DNA from: Owenia fusiformis
Taxonomy: Eukaryota; Annelida; Polychaeta; Sabellida; Oweniidae
Direction of reading: 5' to 3'
Assembly: GCA_903813345.2 (NCBI GenBank)
Contig: CAIIXF020000012.1
Location: 15,124,020 to 15,184,019 of the forward strand
DNA length: 60,000 nt
This document shows, piece after piece, positions 13,200-24,919 of the stretch (position 1 is the stretch's first letter; each line of letters begins with the position of its first letter). The notes beneath the pieces are model-generated. The model had not been told where the DNA came from. It made no database searches and worked only from the letters and a program-made list of their open reading frames with translations. Made by a program: the position numbers and the translations under genes.

Positions 13200-13760
13200 T
13201 TAATCTTCAAGTAGGCAGCTTGGTTTCCAGTAGATGAGTCATCTTCACTTGGATTCCCATGGTTTCCATTTGTGGCTTGATGCTTATTTGTGGCTTGATG
13301 CTTATTTGTGGCTTGATGCTTATTTGTGGCTCATCTTCCAGCAGGTTGCTATCTTCCAGCAGGTGGCTATCTTCCAGCAGGTGGCTATCTTTCACCAGTT
13401 GACTCATCTTCACTTGGATTCCCATGGTTTCCATTTGTGGCTTGATGCTTATTTGTGGCTCATCTTCCAGCAGGTGGCTATCTTCCAGCAGGTGGCCATC
13501 TTTCAGCAGGTGGCTATCTTCCAGCAGTTGACTCATCTTCACTTGGATTCCCATGGGTTCCATTTGTGGCTTGATGCTTATTTGTGGCTCATCTTCCAGC
13601 AGGTGGCTATCTTCCAGCAGTTGACTCATCTTCCAGAGGGCAGCTTGACTTCCTGTAGGATGGCCATCTTGGCTTGACTCTCAATTGATGGCTTGGCTTC
13701 CATTTGTAGCTCATCTTCCAGCAGGTGCCTCGGTCTTCCAGAGGAAAGTTTGGATTCCTG
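13200..13760. repeat. minisatellite with 18 bp subunit inside a longer repeat
   Basis: An 18 bp subunit (cttccagcaggtggctat) is nested in a longer unit that also carries cacttggattcccatggttt and gtggcttgatgcttatttgt. Because units are mostly multiples of 3 without stops, both strands stay open for ~140 codons. The minus-strand reading is a regular LLEDSHLLEDEPQISIKPQ repeat. I favour repeat DNA over a gene, but a repetitive exon cannot be excluded. Confidence 0.65.
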
Positions 13761-13854
13761 TTTGTGGTTCAGATTCTAGTGGGCTTCTAAACTCCAGGCT
13801 AAAGGTAAATCTGAAAGAAATATTGAACATAAGGAAATGAAATACTGTACTTAC

Positions 13855-14013
13855 TTGAACATGATCCTAGAGACATATCCCTTCCTCGACCTGAGTCACA
13901 TAAAGACGTCACCAGAACCAGTCATAACAATATGGTATGCCGATTCAAATGCTGTAGACAGACTGTTCAGATTGTACTTTCTATCCAACATCTCCAAGGT
14001 CAGAGGAGTGCAC
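13855..14013 (-). pseudogene. possible decayed exon, minus strand
   Basis: A good acceptor (tactttcag) and donor (gtaagtac) bound 159 bases. One frame reads TLEMLDRKYNLNSLSTAFES AYHIVMTGSGDV and then meets TGA. A neighbouring frame continues with YVTQVEEGICL, a stop, then DHVQ to the donor. This fits an old coding exon with a frameshift and a stop. No family was recognised. Confidence 0.25.
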
Positions 14014-14638
14014 CTGAAAGTACATACAAAATAGGAAGTCAATAAAGCTCCGAGAAGCATTATATTTTACTAGGACGCTTACCAATACAATAACCTGAAA
14101 TTGCCTGCTGTTGTCTCCTAAGAGTATACACACAGTGACAGAAGTGAGACAATTCTTGTGCAACCACTTGGTCTCCATATAGAGCATTATCAACGTTTTC
14201 AATGAATAGTAATCAGGGTGTGGCATCCAAACTGCGTGCATACTATGCAAGCAGTTTGAAACACTTACAAACTGCATGCCTTACATTGCATCATACAACT
14301 TGGAGTCTGTGATTTCAAACGTCATTTTAAGACATTAATTCTGCATTGTTTTATGGTTTCATACATCCATTCAGTGGTGATTATTTGATTCTACCATGTG
14401 ATAGCAGTGTTTTCAGTAGGTTTGTCCAAGATTGCGTCCCTGGGACGTAACAATTTTCAAAAAAGCGCCTCCCCTCAAAAAACTGCCGCCCTAGAAAAAA
14501 TGTTCCCGGAAATTCAAAGTCACGCTTTTACACTAACCGAAATAAAATTGATGAAATTTTGTAATGCTTTTGCTATTTATCAGTCTAAATCAGTGTTCTG
14601 GTGAGTCTAGTATGTCATTGAATGATACAGATACCACC

Positions 14639-15330
14639 AGTCCAATAAGGTTACGTTTTTCAGGCAAAGTAACTTGTTTTGAAAATGCCTATATAAAAAT
14701 TCATCCATTCTTCGTGGAAAAAAGTCAAAGTCCAATAAAGTTACGTTTTTAAGGCAAAGTGACATGTTTTGAAAATGGCTAGATAAAAATTCATCAATCG
14801 TTTGTGTAGAAATGTCAAAGTCCAGTAAAGTTACGTTTTTAAGGCAAAGTAACGTGTTTTGAAAATACCTACATTAAAATTCATCCATTTGTTGTGGAAA
14901 AAAGTTAAAGTCCAATAAAGTTATGATATTAAGGCAAAGTAACGTGTTTTGAAAAGGGCTAGATAAAAATTCATCAATCGTTCGTGTAGAAATGTCAAAG
15001 TCCAATAAAGTTACGTTTTTAAGGCAAAGTAACATGTTTTAAAAATACCTACATAAAAATCCATCCATTCTTTGTGGAAAAAAGTTAAAGTCCAATAAAG
15101 TTACGTTTTTAAGGCAAAGTAACGTGTTTTGAAAATGTCTATATAAAAATTCATCAATCGTTCCTGGAAAAAAGTTTAAGTCCAATAAAGTTACGTTTTT
15201 AAGGCAAAGTAACTTGTTTTGAAAATGCCTACATGAAAAGTCAGCTATTCTACATGGATAAAAGTTTAAGTCCAATAAAGTTACGTTTTTAAGGCATTAA
15301 AAGTAACGTGTTTTGAAAATACCTACATAA
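14639..15330. repeat. 90 bp tandem repeat with alternating unit types
   Basis: About eight copies start near 14639, 14729, 14819, 14909, 14999, 15089, 15179 and 15269 (agtccaataaagttacgttt, then aaggcaaagtaac). In the first part two unit types alternate, one with cctayataaaaattcatccattc and one with ggctagataaaaattcatca, suggesting growth by ~180 bp dimers. Non-coding. Confidence 0.8.
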
Positions 15331-16016
15331 AAGTTCAGTAAATGTCAATATTTTCTGTGATATGCTTTACTTTTTCAACTTTTCTTTCCCCCATAAATTG
15401 TCTTCGAATTGTGTGTTGTAAAAGAGACGAAAAAAAGGTAACTTTCAAATGCCAATATTTTCTGTCCCTATATCATGACATATATAATTCACTAGGAAAG
15501 ATGATGCAAGACTCTACATTCACCAGGAAAGTAGAAACAGTTTGAAACCCATGAAGCAAATTAACTTTTTGCTGCTTAACAAATGGTCACATTGAGTTCT
15601 ATAAGTATGAGATATTAATATTTGAAACACAACTATTATTTGAACTATGATCGGACATAAGTATGATGCTACTTTATTTATGTAGCACAATAAATGATTC
15701 CAAAGCTTCATACCTGCAAATGATGGATAAATCCCAACCAAATCGAACGAATGTTTTCATGAATCGCCATGTTTGTGATCCAAGGAGGATTGACTCCCAG
15801 CATGCAACATCAGTTATCCTTATTTACTCTTGACAGGTTTCAAAATGGGGGAATGGCACATTTGAAGAGTCGGCATTAACATGTGAATATCTACTTCTAA
15901 TTTTAAGTTCTTATTTGTCATTATGGACACAAATTCCACTATATCTGGACTAACTACAGTCTACGATTTCGTTTTCAGCTCATACTTGCCAAAAGTGACT
16001 ATTAAAAATAACAATT

Positions 16017-17237
16017 AGGCACAGACGTGAACAATATCGTACCTAAAACACAGCATTGTGGTCTTGTTGACCAAGAAAGCAAGATGGCCGCAGAAAAGTT
16101 AATCAGCTCTAGAACTTATCACTGTGTAACATATGTAAAAATTTGAGCGGTTTGGCTGGAAACCTGTAAACAAGTCTTGAAAGTGAAGATTTTAGGACGG
16201 AAAATCCAAAATGGCCACCTTAAAATTTACCCAGAATGCCAAAAACCAATCAGTTCTTGACGTTGATATGTAGAAACATCCCTGAAAATTTCAGATGAAT
16301 CCCTCAAATGGTTTGGCTGAAAATCTGTAGACAAGTCTTGAAAGTGAAGATTTTAGGACAGAAAATCCAAAATGGCCACCTTAAAATTTAACCAGAATGC
16401 CCAAAAACTAATCAGTTCTTGACGTTGATATGTAGAAACATCCCTGAAAATTTCAGATGAATCCCCAAAAAGGTTTGGCTTACAACCTGTAGACAAGTCT
16501 TGAAAGTAAAGATTTTAGGACGGAAAATCCAAAATGGCCACCTTAAAATTTACCCAGAATGCCAAAAAACTAATCAGTTCTTGACGTTGATATGTAGAAA
16601 CATCCCTGAAAATTTCAGATGAATCCCTCAAATGGTTTGGCTGGAAACCTGTAGACAAGTCTTGAAAGTGAAGATTTTAGGACGGAAAATCCAAAATGGC
16701 CACCTTAAGATTTACCCAGAATGCCCAAAAACTATTAACTAATCAGTTCTTTACGTTGATATGTAGAAACATCCCTGAAAATTTCAGATGAATCCCTCAA
16801 ATGGTTTGGCTGAAAACCTGTAGACAAGTCTTGAAAGTGAAGATTTTAGGACGGAAAATCCAAAATGGCCACCTTAAAATTTACCCAGAATGCTCAAAAA
16901 CTAATCAGTTCTTGATGTTGATATGTAGAAACATCCCTGAAAATTTCAGATGAATCCCTCAAATGGTTTGGCTGGAAACCTGTAGACAAGTCTTGAAAGT
17001 GAAGATTTTAGGACGGAAAATCCAAAATGGCCACCTTAAGATTTACACAGAATGCCCAAAAACTAATCAGTTCCTGACGTTGATATGTAGAAACATCCCT
17101 GAAAATTTCAGATGAATCCCTCAAATGGTTTGGCTGGAAACCTGTAGACAAGCTGAAAAGTGAGACGCCGCCCGCCCGCCTGCCCGCCCGCCGTCAAGCT
17201 GACTACAATATCGTACCTTTTGTTAGGTACGATAAAA
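16017..17237 (+). mobile_element. array-bearing non-autonomous element, subfamily A (copy 2)
   Basis: It has the same left end as the copy at 11984 (aggcacagacgtgaacaata), about six ~160 bp units, a GC-rich gccgcccgcccgcctgcccg stretch and the right hairpin ATCGTACCT-TTTGTT-AGGTACGAT. The loop differs from the other subfamily A copy while the stem is unchanged. About 100 bp separates it from the subfamily B element that follows. Confidence 0.7.
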
Positions 17238-17336
17238 GGTTCTCACCAAATGAAATTTGTACTAGTCCTGTTTTGGGCAAGTAGCTATGAATCTATACCA
17301 GCCAAACTGGACCTTATACTAGCCAACCAGAAAGGA

Positions 17337-18103
17337 AATAAAAATAAGCCACACGGTGAAAAGAATCGCACCCGTGAACATACACTTTTCGGGATGGAAA
17401 ATTCAAAATGGCCACCTTAACATTTACCCAGAATGACGAAAAACTAATCAGTTCTAAATTTTCATAGGTAGAAACATCCCTGAGAATTTCAAATGAATCC
17501 CTCAAACGGTTTGGCTGGAAACCTGTAGACAAGCTTTGACAGACAAGATTTTGGGACGGAAAATCCAAAATGGCCGCCTTAACATTTACCCATAATGCCG
17601 AAAAACTAATCAGCTCTAAACTTACATAGGTGGAAACATCCCTGAGAATTTCAAAGGAATCCCTCAAACGGTTTGGCAGGAAACCTGTAGACAAGCTTTG
17701 ACAGACAAGATTTTGGGACGGAAAATCCAAAATGGCCGCCTTAACATTTACCCATAATGCCGAAAAACGAATCAGCTCTAAACTTACATAGGTAGAAACA
17801 TCCCTGAGAATTTCAAAGGAATCCCTCAAACGGTTTGGCAGGAAACCTGTAGACAAGCCTTGACAGACAAGATTTTAGGACGGAAAATCCAAAATGGCCA
17901 CCTTAACATTTACCCAGAATGCCGAAAAACTAATCAGTTCTAAACTTTCATAGGTAAAAACATCCCTGAGAATCTCAAATGAATCCCTCAAACGGTTTGG
18001 CTGGAAACCTGTAGACAAGATTATTCGGGACGACCACCCGCCCAACGGCCTGCCCAACCCCGGCAAACTGATTACAATATAGCACCTGAGGGTGCGATAA
18101 AAA
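17337..18103 (+). mobile_element. array-bearing non-autonomous element, subfamily B (copy 2)
   Basis: The left end aagccacacggtgaaaagaa TCGCACCC matches the start of the 2757 element. About four ~160 bp units follow, then a GC-rich stretch and the right hairpin TATAGCACC-TGAG-GGTGCGATA. The 180-codon minus-strand open frame across it is a repeat artefact. Confidence 0.7.
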
Positions 18104-18424
18104 TAATACAACCATACAAGAAACAAGATGGCTTGTTTTGAAGAAGATCGAGAACTGGGACAGCCTTTCATGCACCGCCTAATTTGAATCCCTTTCCTTT
18201 CGAACTAGATGGCTGATCTGGAAATGACACACAAATTAAACAGAGACACACATAAGACTGCTATTCCATCAGCTCGATTCAAAAGATATAAGTGTTGATC
18301 ATTTCATTTGATCTGGCTCCCGGGAGTCCCGGGGCTAGCTCCCGCCATTCGGGGCTGGCTTTTTAATTTCCCTTTATACATGTAATTTGAATTGAAAATA
18401 AAACCTCAAAAATCTTTATGAGAC

Positions 18425-18725
18425 AAATTACTGAAATACAGGCCTGTCAACTGTCCCGCAATTTGCGTATTTGTCACGCATTTGCTGAAGAATTTGAAGT
18501 CACGCCAGTTATTTTTGCGTGACAGAAAATGTCACGCAAATACGCATTTTACCTGGTAATTGTCAAGCAAAAATATTTCTGTAGAAAATTTTTTATAAAA
18601 AGATCGTCTACACAGTAAAAATACGAACGCCGGAAAAAAACGTACGCATTTCGTTCGGACTTTTCACGCGAATTGCGTATATGTCACGCATTCCGTTCGA
18701 AATATTTCGTACCTACCCCCCCGTC
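18425..18725 (+). repeat. dispersed repeat, first copy (TCACGCA-rich)
   Basis: Shared with 21195-21430: tttgaagtcacgccagtt, then gacagaa...acgcaaatac, then cgcatttcgttcggactttt and gaaatatttc. It is internally rich in TCACGCA/TGCGTGA words in both orientations. It is probably a non-autonomous element; the ends are not defined. Confidence 0.6.
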
Positions 18726-18757
18726 TCTGATGTAATGGAATCATACATAACCCAGTA

Positions 18758-19536
18758 GCCTTGCCCAAGTCGGTCTCTTTTACTTATCTTGATTTCTATT
18801 ATGATGACCGCCTTCCTTGTACCCAAGAGAAAGCCACATGCTTTACTGACAGTTTGTTGATGTCGGTAAAATTTGACCAATCAACGACGGCCCTGTAGCG
18901 TTAGCTCATTATTATGCACGGTCAAAAACAAGTACACTTTTCACAGGGACTTTTCAAATCTGTCAGATAAATATCAATCAGAGTTTAGTGGGTGCAGGAG
19001 CATCGATTGGACAACCGGAGGAGTTAAGATTTCAACAATAAACGTTGAAACGATCGCTGAATTCAAATGATGGAACATGTTAGGCTGAGATTGAATCACT
19101 GATCGACGACCGCATGACCCGCTACTTTTTCACTGCCAAATCAGTTTTAAATCAACATTGAATCGCATGATTTAATTTATATTGATGACGCTTACATTCC
19201 AATGTACATTTAATTACATAATATATTGCAACTCTAAAGAAACACTCGATCAGATCATTGAATTTCAAGTCGTAGACGGGAAGTTTGCTTTGTTTATGCA
19301 GCTCAAACTGATAACGTTTTGATTGGTCAATCAGCCTGAAGTCACACGTCGTGTCATCCACGCGATCTGTCAATCAATAAGGTTTTGCGATACCCCTGAT
19401 AGCGTAGGTATTAAGGAAATCTCGAAACCTTTGAATATCTCAGCATAATATCAGCGGAGATGTATTGGATTGTACAAGGTGGTAATAATTCAAGATCAAA
19501 TTAGTAAAAAGTAAAAAATACCAACTTGGGCAAGGC
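18758..19536. mobile_element. TIR MITE, ~780 bp, TA-flanked
   Basis: The inverted ends are gccttgcccaagtcggt at the left and the matching cttgggcaaggc at the right, each bordered by TA. Inner segments also pair (cttatcttgatt against aattcaagatca). A 76 bp deleted relative sits at 24716-24791. No transposase was seen; a TA-targeting (Tc1/mariner-like) origin is inferred. Confidence 0.65.
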
Positions 19537-19539
19537 TAA

Positions 19540-21190
19540 TAACCTGGGGGCCACCTTCCTTTTCCTCAAAATTGGGAAAAGTTTTTGAACTCCCACCATC
19601 GAACTTTAGTACATGAAGAGCAATCTGCAACAGGTTCGTTTTTAATTTCAGATCTTCACGCTTGCGCAAAAGAAAAGTTTGACAATACTTTTTAAGTGCG
19701 CATGCGTATTTTGAATTTGAACCAATCAAATATTGAACCATTGGAGAGAAACTGGCGCAGATTGCCTGCGTAGGAATGATTCCCAGAGGGGGTCTAATAA
19801 TTGAAGCATTGAATTGAACCGACCCGCGTAATGTAAAAAAATTATGAAAACAAATCGGGAGTTCGAGTCGCGAACAAGTGCTTTATTTCGTTCAATGATC
19901 AGGATATTTCAAGTTAGTATTGATTATATAGTCGCCACAATAATGGTATTTTGTTCTAGACACGCGTGGCAAGTTGTTTTAGCTCATTTTCGCCTCAGTA
20001 GTTTCATTTCCGCATTTGGCGAGGTGCGACAGACGAAATCGTAGACTGCTAACTAGGACGGAGAAAGTAATAATATAATATTTAAACATGTTTTTTCTGT
20101 TTTGAAAAATTCAACATGTGATGTATATTTCTTAGTTTTTCAAACCAATCTACAAATATTTTGTTGCGGTTTAATCTTTACATTGTCATTTCAATCACCG
20201 CCATAATTTTTCGAACAAGTTACCTCGGAATATCAAGATGGCATGCTATTCTCATACTTATAGAACTTAATATGACTGTAATTCATCATTTGTTATTAAT
20301 TTGCATCATGAGTGACAAAATGTTTCTACTTTCCTGGTGAAAGTCGAGTCTTGCATCATACAAATGTAATTTTAGGCGATCTGTCTGCGGTGAATTTGAT
20401 TGGACATGGGTGTGCTTTAAATAAATCATGTTCATGAATACAAAATAATATTAAAGAATTATGGGAGCTACCTCCTTTTTCTGTGGGTAGAATCCACCCT
20501 AAAATCAAAAATTGGGGCTATTGGGCCAAAACTTTTATTTGACATACAATTAAAAATAGGTCCTAAAAATTAACAAAAAAGGCCCTCTTATTTGGGATTA
20601 CAAAATTTTCAGGGTCATCCTACCTAGGGAGAGTTGCCCCATTAGCCCCCCCCCCTTGACTTTTATGACCAAGGACGTCTTTGATATGACCATAGACTGA
20701 TATATTGGATGTGAAACATTACTGATAAATATTTGTTTACAAAAGAGATCGAGATATATTTAAAGCCAAACATAGGAAAGACCAAGGACGTGTTAATCAT
20801 CCATATCTAATCATCGATGCAAACTAAATTTATTTATTGAAAGCCCGTGGAATGGATTCACGACACAAGGACAAAGCCTAAAGTTTGCAAAATTGCAATT
20901 CAAGTTGATACTTCTAGACAAGTGTCCAATGATTCATATATACATGAAGCTTATACTATCTTCTTTATGAATATGAAGGCAATTTATCTCTAGGGTTATT
21001 ATATCAAGAGAAATATTTAAAATAAATGGGATAAATTCTTACCGACTCCTCCATTATGATTATGTGTTTTTCCAATGAACAATCTGATTGGTTGAGGTAA
21101 GAAATGGCGGGAAATTATAAGGAGCATGCGCAACTGAGCATTCGACATGGGAGCATGTATTATTCAGGCCATCCAAATGTCAAGCCAAGT
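19540..21190. other. non-coding DNA
   Basis: No gene, array or clear element recognised. It includes a C-run near 20648 and generic AT-rich sequence. Confidence 0.4.
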
Positions 21191-21194
21191 CCCG

Positions 21195-21430
21195 CTGGGA
21201 AATTTGAAGTCACGCCAGTTTTTTTGCTCGACAGAATATGTTACGCAAATACTTATTTTGGTACTTTACCTGATAATTGTCAAAAATATTTGTGTAGAAA
21301 AACTTCAAAAAGTGGTGGCCGATATAGCTAAAAACGAACGCCGAAAAAACCGAACGCATTTCGTTCGGACTTTTCACACGGATACCGAATGTGTCGCGCA
21401 TTTTCCTTGAAATATTTCATAGCTACCACA
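21195..21430 (+). repeat. dispersed repeat, second copy
   Basis: Diverged copy of 18425-18725, beginning at aatttgaagtcacgccagtt and ending near gaaatatttcatagctacc. Overlapping small open frames are not credible genes. Confidence 0.6.
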
Positions 21431-22145
21431 ATAGTATGTATCCAACAGACTGACAAAAAGTCAGTTTGTTATGGTGTACTACTTTCCTGTGGAAATTGCA
21501 TTGAATTTTTTTGCACAAAATTATCAATTAGAGGAACCATTTCTTCAATAAAATAAACATTACAAAATTTCGATTAAATAGTAAGGTACAATTAAATGCA
21601 ATAAAAAGTAACACAGCATATTGTCAAGTGGAAATAAAGCTAGTTGAATAACAAATGTGCAAATTAATTTTACCCAATCAGCCATTTTGAATAGCACTTC
21701 CTATGTAAACAAATATTCAAATTACCAAACTTTAACATAGGTTCCTTATAGTCTGAATATAATTCAGACTAAATAGAATATAGTCTAGCTACCACAACCC
21801 CCCCCCCCACCTAAGCTTACACTTTCGTTGAATATTCCCTTTCCGAGCAAACTATTTGAACACTTTTAGATGTCTTGCTGACGGTAACGCGTCTATTAAA
21901 AATATTCTCTGGCCTAAAACAGGTAGGGGCCTACGTAGCCAAAATTATGCAGATGTTTCACCATTCCGAGCACTTTTCACAAGATTTTTAGCCAAAATTG
22001 TAGAAATCCCCCCCCACCCCCTTGGCAAAAGCGTTCCTTTGGTAAAACCGCTCCTCTTGGTAAAAGCTAGCTATATGCGTCTGCTTTTTAGTGCACCGGC
22101 CCTTTGTGAAAAATTGACAAAGTTGGGAAGGAGATGCGACTATAA

Positions 22146-22710
22146 AGTCTGTTACCCTGCTTCAACTATTGTAACTATTGTAACTTACAATATTAGAGAA
22201 AAATATGTTCATGTTGCACATAGGCTACAGTTAAAACAGTAATGTTTGTGAGTACTTTGAATTTAAAAAATAAGCAATCAAATGACCATATTGAAACAGT
22301 TTAGGCTATGTAAAAATAGAAACATTTTTGTTTATTTCAGATAGTAATGTATAATGTGCAGCAAAGCTGTGGCCTTTTGTATAATAATGGGCATTCAACT
22401 CTAGTTGAATGCCCATGGTATAATTTAGGGAGTTTCAGCCATGTTAATTTTTCCGAAAATAACATGGCAAAGAAGTTTCATAATATGAGAGGACACAGCT
22501 ATGATAGCTAAACTAGAAAACAAAGTAAAATATACAAAAGTTAGGATAAATATAAATGTTCCTATTTTTACATAAACTGTTTCAATATGGTCATTTGATT
22601 GCTTATTTTTTAAATTCAAAGTACTCACAAACATTACTGTTTTGACTATAGTCTTTAGATTTCTTATTTTTCAGGTTCAACTGCCTGCATTTGAAGCATT
22701 GTAACAGACT
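22146..22710. mobile_element. long foldback MITE
   Basis: The outer ends AGTCTGTTACCCTGCTTC... and ...GAAGCATTGTAACAGACT pair. A long inner stem (about 22226-22330 against 22554-22648, including gtaatgtttgtgagtacttt) is nearly perfect. The centre carries gttaatttttccgaaaataa catggca, also found at 34597 and, diverged, near 43998. It is the same family as 43814-44196. Confidence 0.7.
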
Positions 22711-23031
22711 GTATATAATGAGGCATCAGAATTCCAATCGTAGGCTACAGACTTACCTCATACTTTATGAACTTTTCTGTTTTCACTGTTCTTTAAGTCG
22801 TTGTTATCGTAACTGTCGGATAGGCACAACATTTCTCGATATTTTGAAATTTCTTTACTTGATGGAGACATTGGACTCCTCCAAAATGAGTGTCCAATTT
22901 TAGATTGTTATCAGGTAAAATAAATGTTTTCTGTGAACTTCAACTAAAACTAAAATAAACTATGTCGACCAGCACGTGGCAAAGCTCAGAACGAATGTAC
23001 GTGTCGCACAAGCATGTATTCATGGGCCCGT

Positions 23032-23149
23032 GTAATGTCTGGGTCACATTTGCTCCCATTGAGTGTTTTGTTCAATATTCTATTCAATTTTGAACAAAAA
23101 TACTCTATCGGCCGGGCGCCGTAGCGAAAAAAATGTGACCACGGCATAA
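23032..23149. mobile_element. short MITE, TAATGCC..GGTCACATTT family (copy 1)
   Basis: The ends taatgtctgggtcacatttg and aaatgtgaccacggcata form imperfect inverted repeats. Better-preserved relatives are at 28325-28456 and 36299-36403. Confidence 0.6.
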
Positions 23150-23317
23150 ACTGTAGCCAGACTCAAGTTGTTGCTACAATTAATTAGCTACATTATGATG
23201 AATTTTATCCAATTAGAAGCAATGTAACTGGAGCCTGGGTGCAGTTTGCACACTTCGTTTATTCATCACTTGGTGTACAGGGTGTCCGAGTTACTAGTGA
23301 CAAAAAATACAGGGTGT

Positions 23318-23975
23318 CACCAAACAATTTTATGAAACTCTTTTCAATGAAGAACCTATAAACTCTGACTTTCAAGACACAAAATTTTAGAGATTTACCA
23401 ACTTTAACTTTTAATCATCAAAATTGTGAAGGTCTTATTGATATCGACGAATGTTCCAAGGCCATAAAGGACATAGGCCATTTCAAATTGTCAAGGTCTG
23501 ATGGTATTCCAGCAGAATTATACGAGACTTTCTTTCCTGTAATGGAAACACTTATCTCAAGATCATCAATGCCATTTTCGAATGTGGCGAATTAACAGAG
23601 TCTCAAAAACTGGCTCTAATTACTTTAATTTCTAAAGCAAATGACGCTGAAATTTTGAAAAAACTGGGTCCTCACTACCGTGACTCAACGTCGATAAAAA
23701 GATCATTTGAAAAGTTCTTTGCAACAGACTTAAACTAGTTATAGCTTCTTTGGTACATTCGAATCAAACACGTGGTGTACCAGGTCGAAGTATACATGAA
23801 GGTTGTCCACTTCTCAGCAATATTTTTTATTTCGCCAATCAGAAACGTTCCAAATTAGGTATTCTAAGTCTTGACCTTAGCCTTTGACAAAGTGGATCAT
23901 TATGTTAAATGCTCTTAAAAGATACAATTTTGGCCCTCAGTTTTTACTGAGACTAACAAAATGATGGCCTCAGGT
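23318..23975 (+). pseudogene. broken LINE reverse transcriptase fragment
   Basis: Across shifting plus-strand frames one can read FYETLFNEEPINSDFQD, KLSRSDGIPAELYETFF, ECGELTESQKLALITL, SNQTRGVPGRSIHEG and, after a frameshift, AFDKVDHYVMLNALKRYNFG. This order (GSDG-like motif, WRP region, Q-x-R-GVPGRSI, AFDKVDH) is that of non-LTR reverse transcriptases of the L1/Tx1 type. Multiple frameshifts and stops make it a dead 5'- and 3'-truncated copy. The catalytic YxDD region is not visible. Confidence 0.8.
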
Positions 23976-24099
23976 TTTTAAAATAGATTAAAAAATTTAT
24001 GTACTGATGTAAAATAAGCTGTTATAGTGAATGGCTCTATTGGAGAGTCAGGATCCAGGCGCGTTGGATCACATTTGAAAAGGGTGTGCGTTTTCCAGA

Positions 24100-24290
24100 A
24101 AATATAGGGGGAGCTGCATGGCCGAAGGCCGAGCATCCCGGGGGGTTAGGGGGCATGCTCCCCTGGGAATTTTTTTTCGACGACTTTATGGTGCAATCTG
24201 AGCGTTTTCAATATAAATAGGGGGCGCTTGATAATGGCTGTGAGGGGAGCGAACCATGACAAGTGAGCGCAGCGAACGAGGGCCAGAATG
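24100..24290. repeat. GC-rich remnant of a dispersed element
   Basis: The sequence ggccgaaggccgagcatccc gggggg...catgctcccctgg followed by gtgagcgcagcgaacgaggg resembles ends of DNA transposons common in marine invertebrates. It is palindromic over short distances; no transposase. Confidence 0.4.
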
Positions 24291-24506
24291 GGAGGATCTG
24301 GTGGGTTCTCTCCACAGAAGTTTTCGAAAATCGAGCAATTACAGAGCACAGTATCCTGTATATAAAATCATTACTTTGTAAAACAAAGACATTGGTTTGG
24401 AAGGGGTGGGGGTCCTGGGCGCTCCCCGAATCCGCCATTGGGTACTCTAATAGATAAATAATATCCCTGGCCATCACTTATTATTAACCCGTACTTGTTA
24501 ATGGAT

Positions 24507-24919
24507 ATTCGAACATAACTATACTTGCGCCTTCTAGAAACTGTGAACAAAGTCATCATGTCACCCGGGGCCATATTCGCGAACACACTCCTGGTGATAC
24601 GAGTAATGCTTGGCGTCATAACGGCGGGCAGTAGTAATGGCGGACCGTAATGAATATTCGAAACATTTTGGTTAGTTTTCATGTTCAAATCGTAATATAG
24701 ACCTCAGATCAGGGGTGCCCAAGTCGGTCTCTTTTACTTATCTTGATTCAAGATCAGATTAGTAAAAAATACCGACTTGGGCAAGGCTAAGCAGGGGTAA
24801 TATCGTCGAATACACCCGTTAGGGCTAGGCACGAAACCTTTCACAAAAAACGTTGGTGCCTAGCCCTGCGGGGTGTATTCGACGATATTACCCCTGCTAT
24901 TCGATCTATTATTTTCTTA
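24507..24919 (+). mobile_element. hairpin-tailed element (copy 1), with nested insertion
   Basis: It shares attcgaacat..., ggcgtcataacgg..gtagtaatggcgg and gaatattcgaaaca with the element at 58231-58590. Near the right end is a 21 bp perfect stem, 24797-24817 against 24871-24891. A 76 bp MITE (24716-24791) is inserted inside, flanked on both sides by CAGGGG. Confidence 0.7.
24716..24791. mobile_element. 76 bp nested MITE
   Basis: The ends tgcccaagtcggt and accgacttgggcaaggcta match the MITE at 18758-19536, with its interior deleted. CAGGGG occurs once at this spot in the related element at 58231 (as cagggt) and on both sides here (24710-24715 and 24792-24797), as expected of a target duplication. 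Confidence 0.65.

Noticed and set aside
13855-14013. In-frame TGA read as selenocysteine
   Set aside because: A neighbouring frame continues the protein-like reading and then meets another stop, so frameshift decay is simpler; no SECIS-like structure was identified.
17314-17856. 180-codon minus-strand frame, and the 77-codon twins at 3385 and 4210
   Set aside because: They lie wholly in the ~160 bp array units; the twins are the 825 bp block duplication. No start context or homology.
19850-19880. GTTCGAGTC resembling a tRNA T-arm
   Set aside because: No matching acceptor, D or anticodon arms could be folded around it. I found no credible tRNA or rRNA gene in the window.
21856-22242. 128-codon plus-strand frame
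   Set aside because: No recognisable domain, no splice or promoter support, and its end overlaps a foldback MITE arm.
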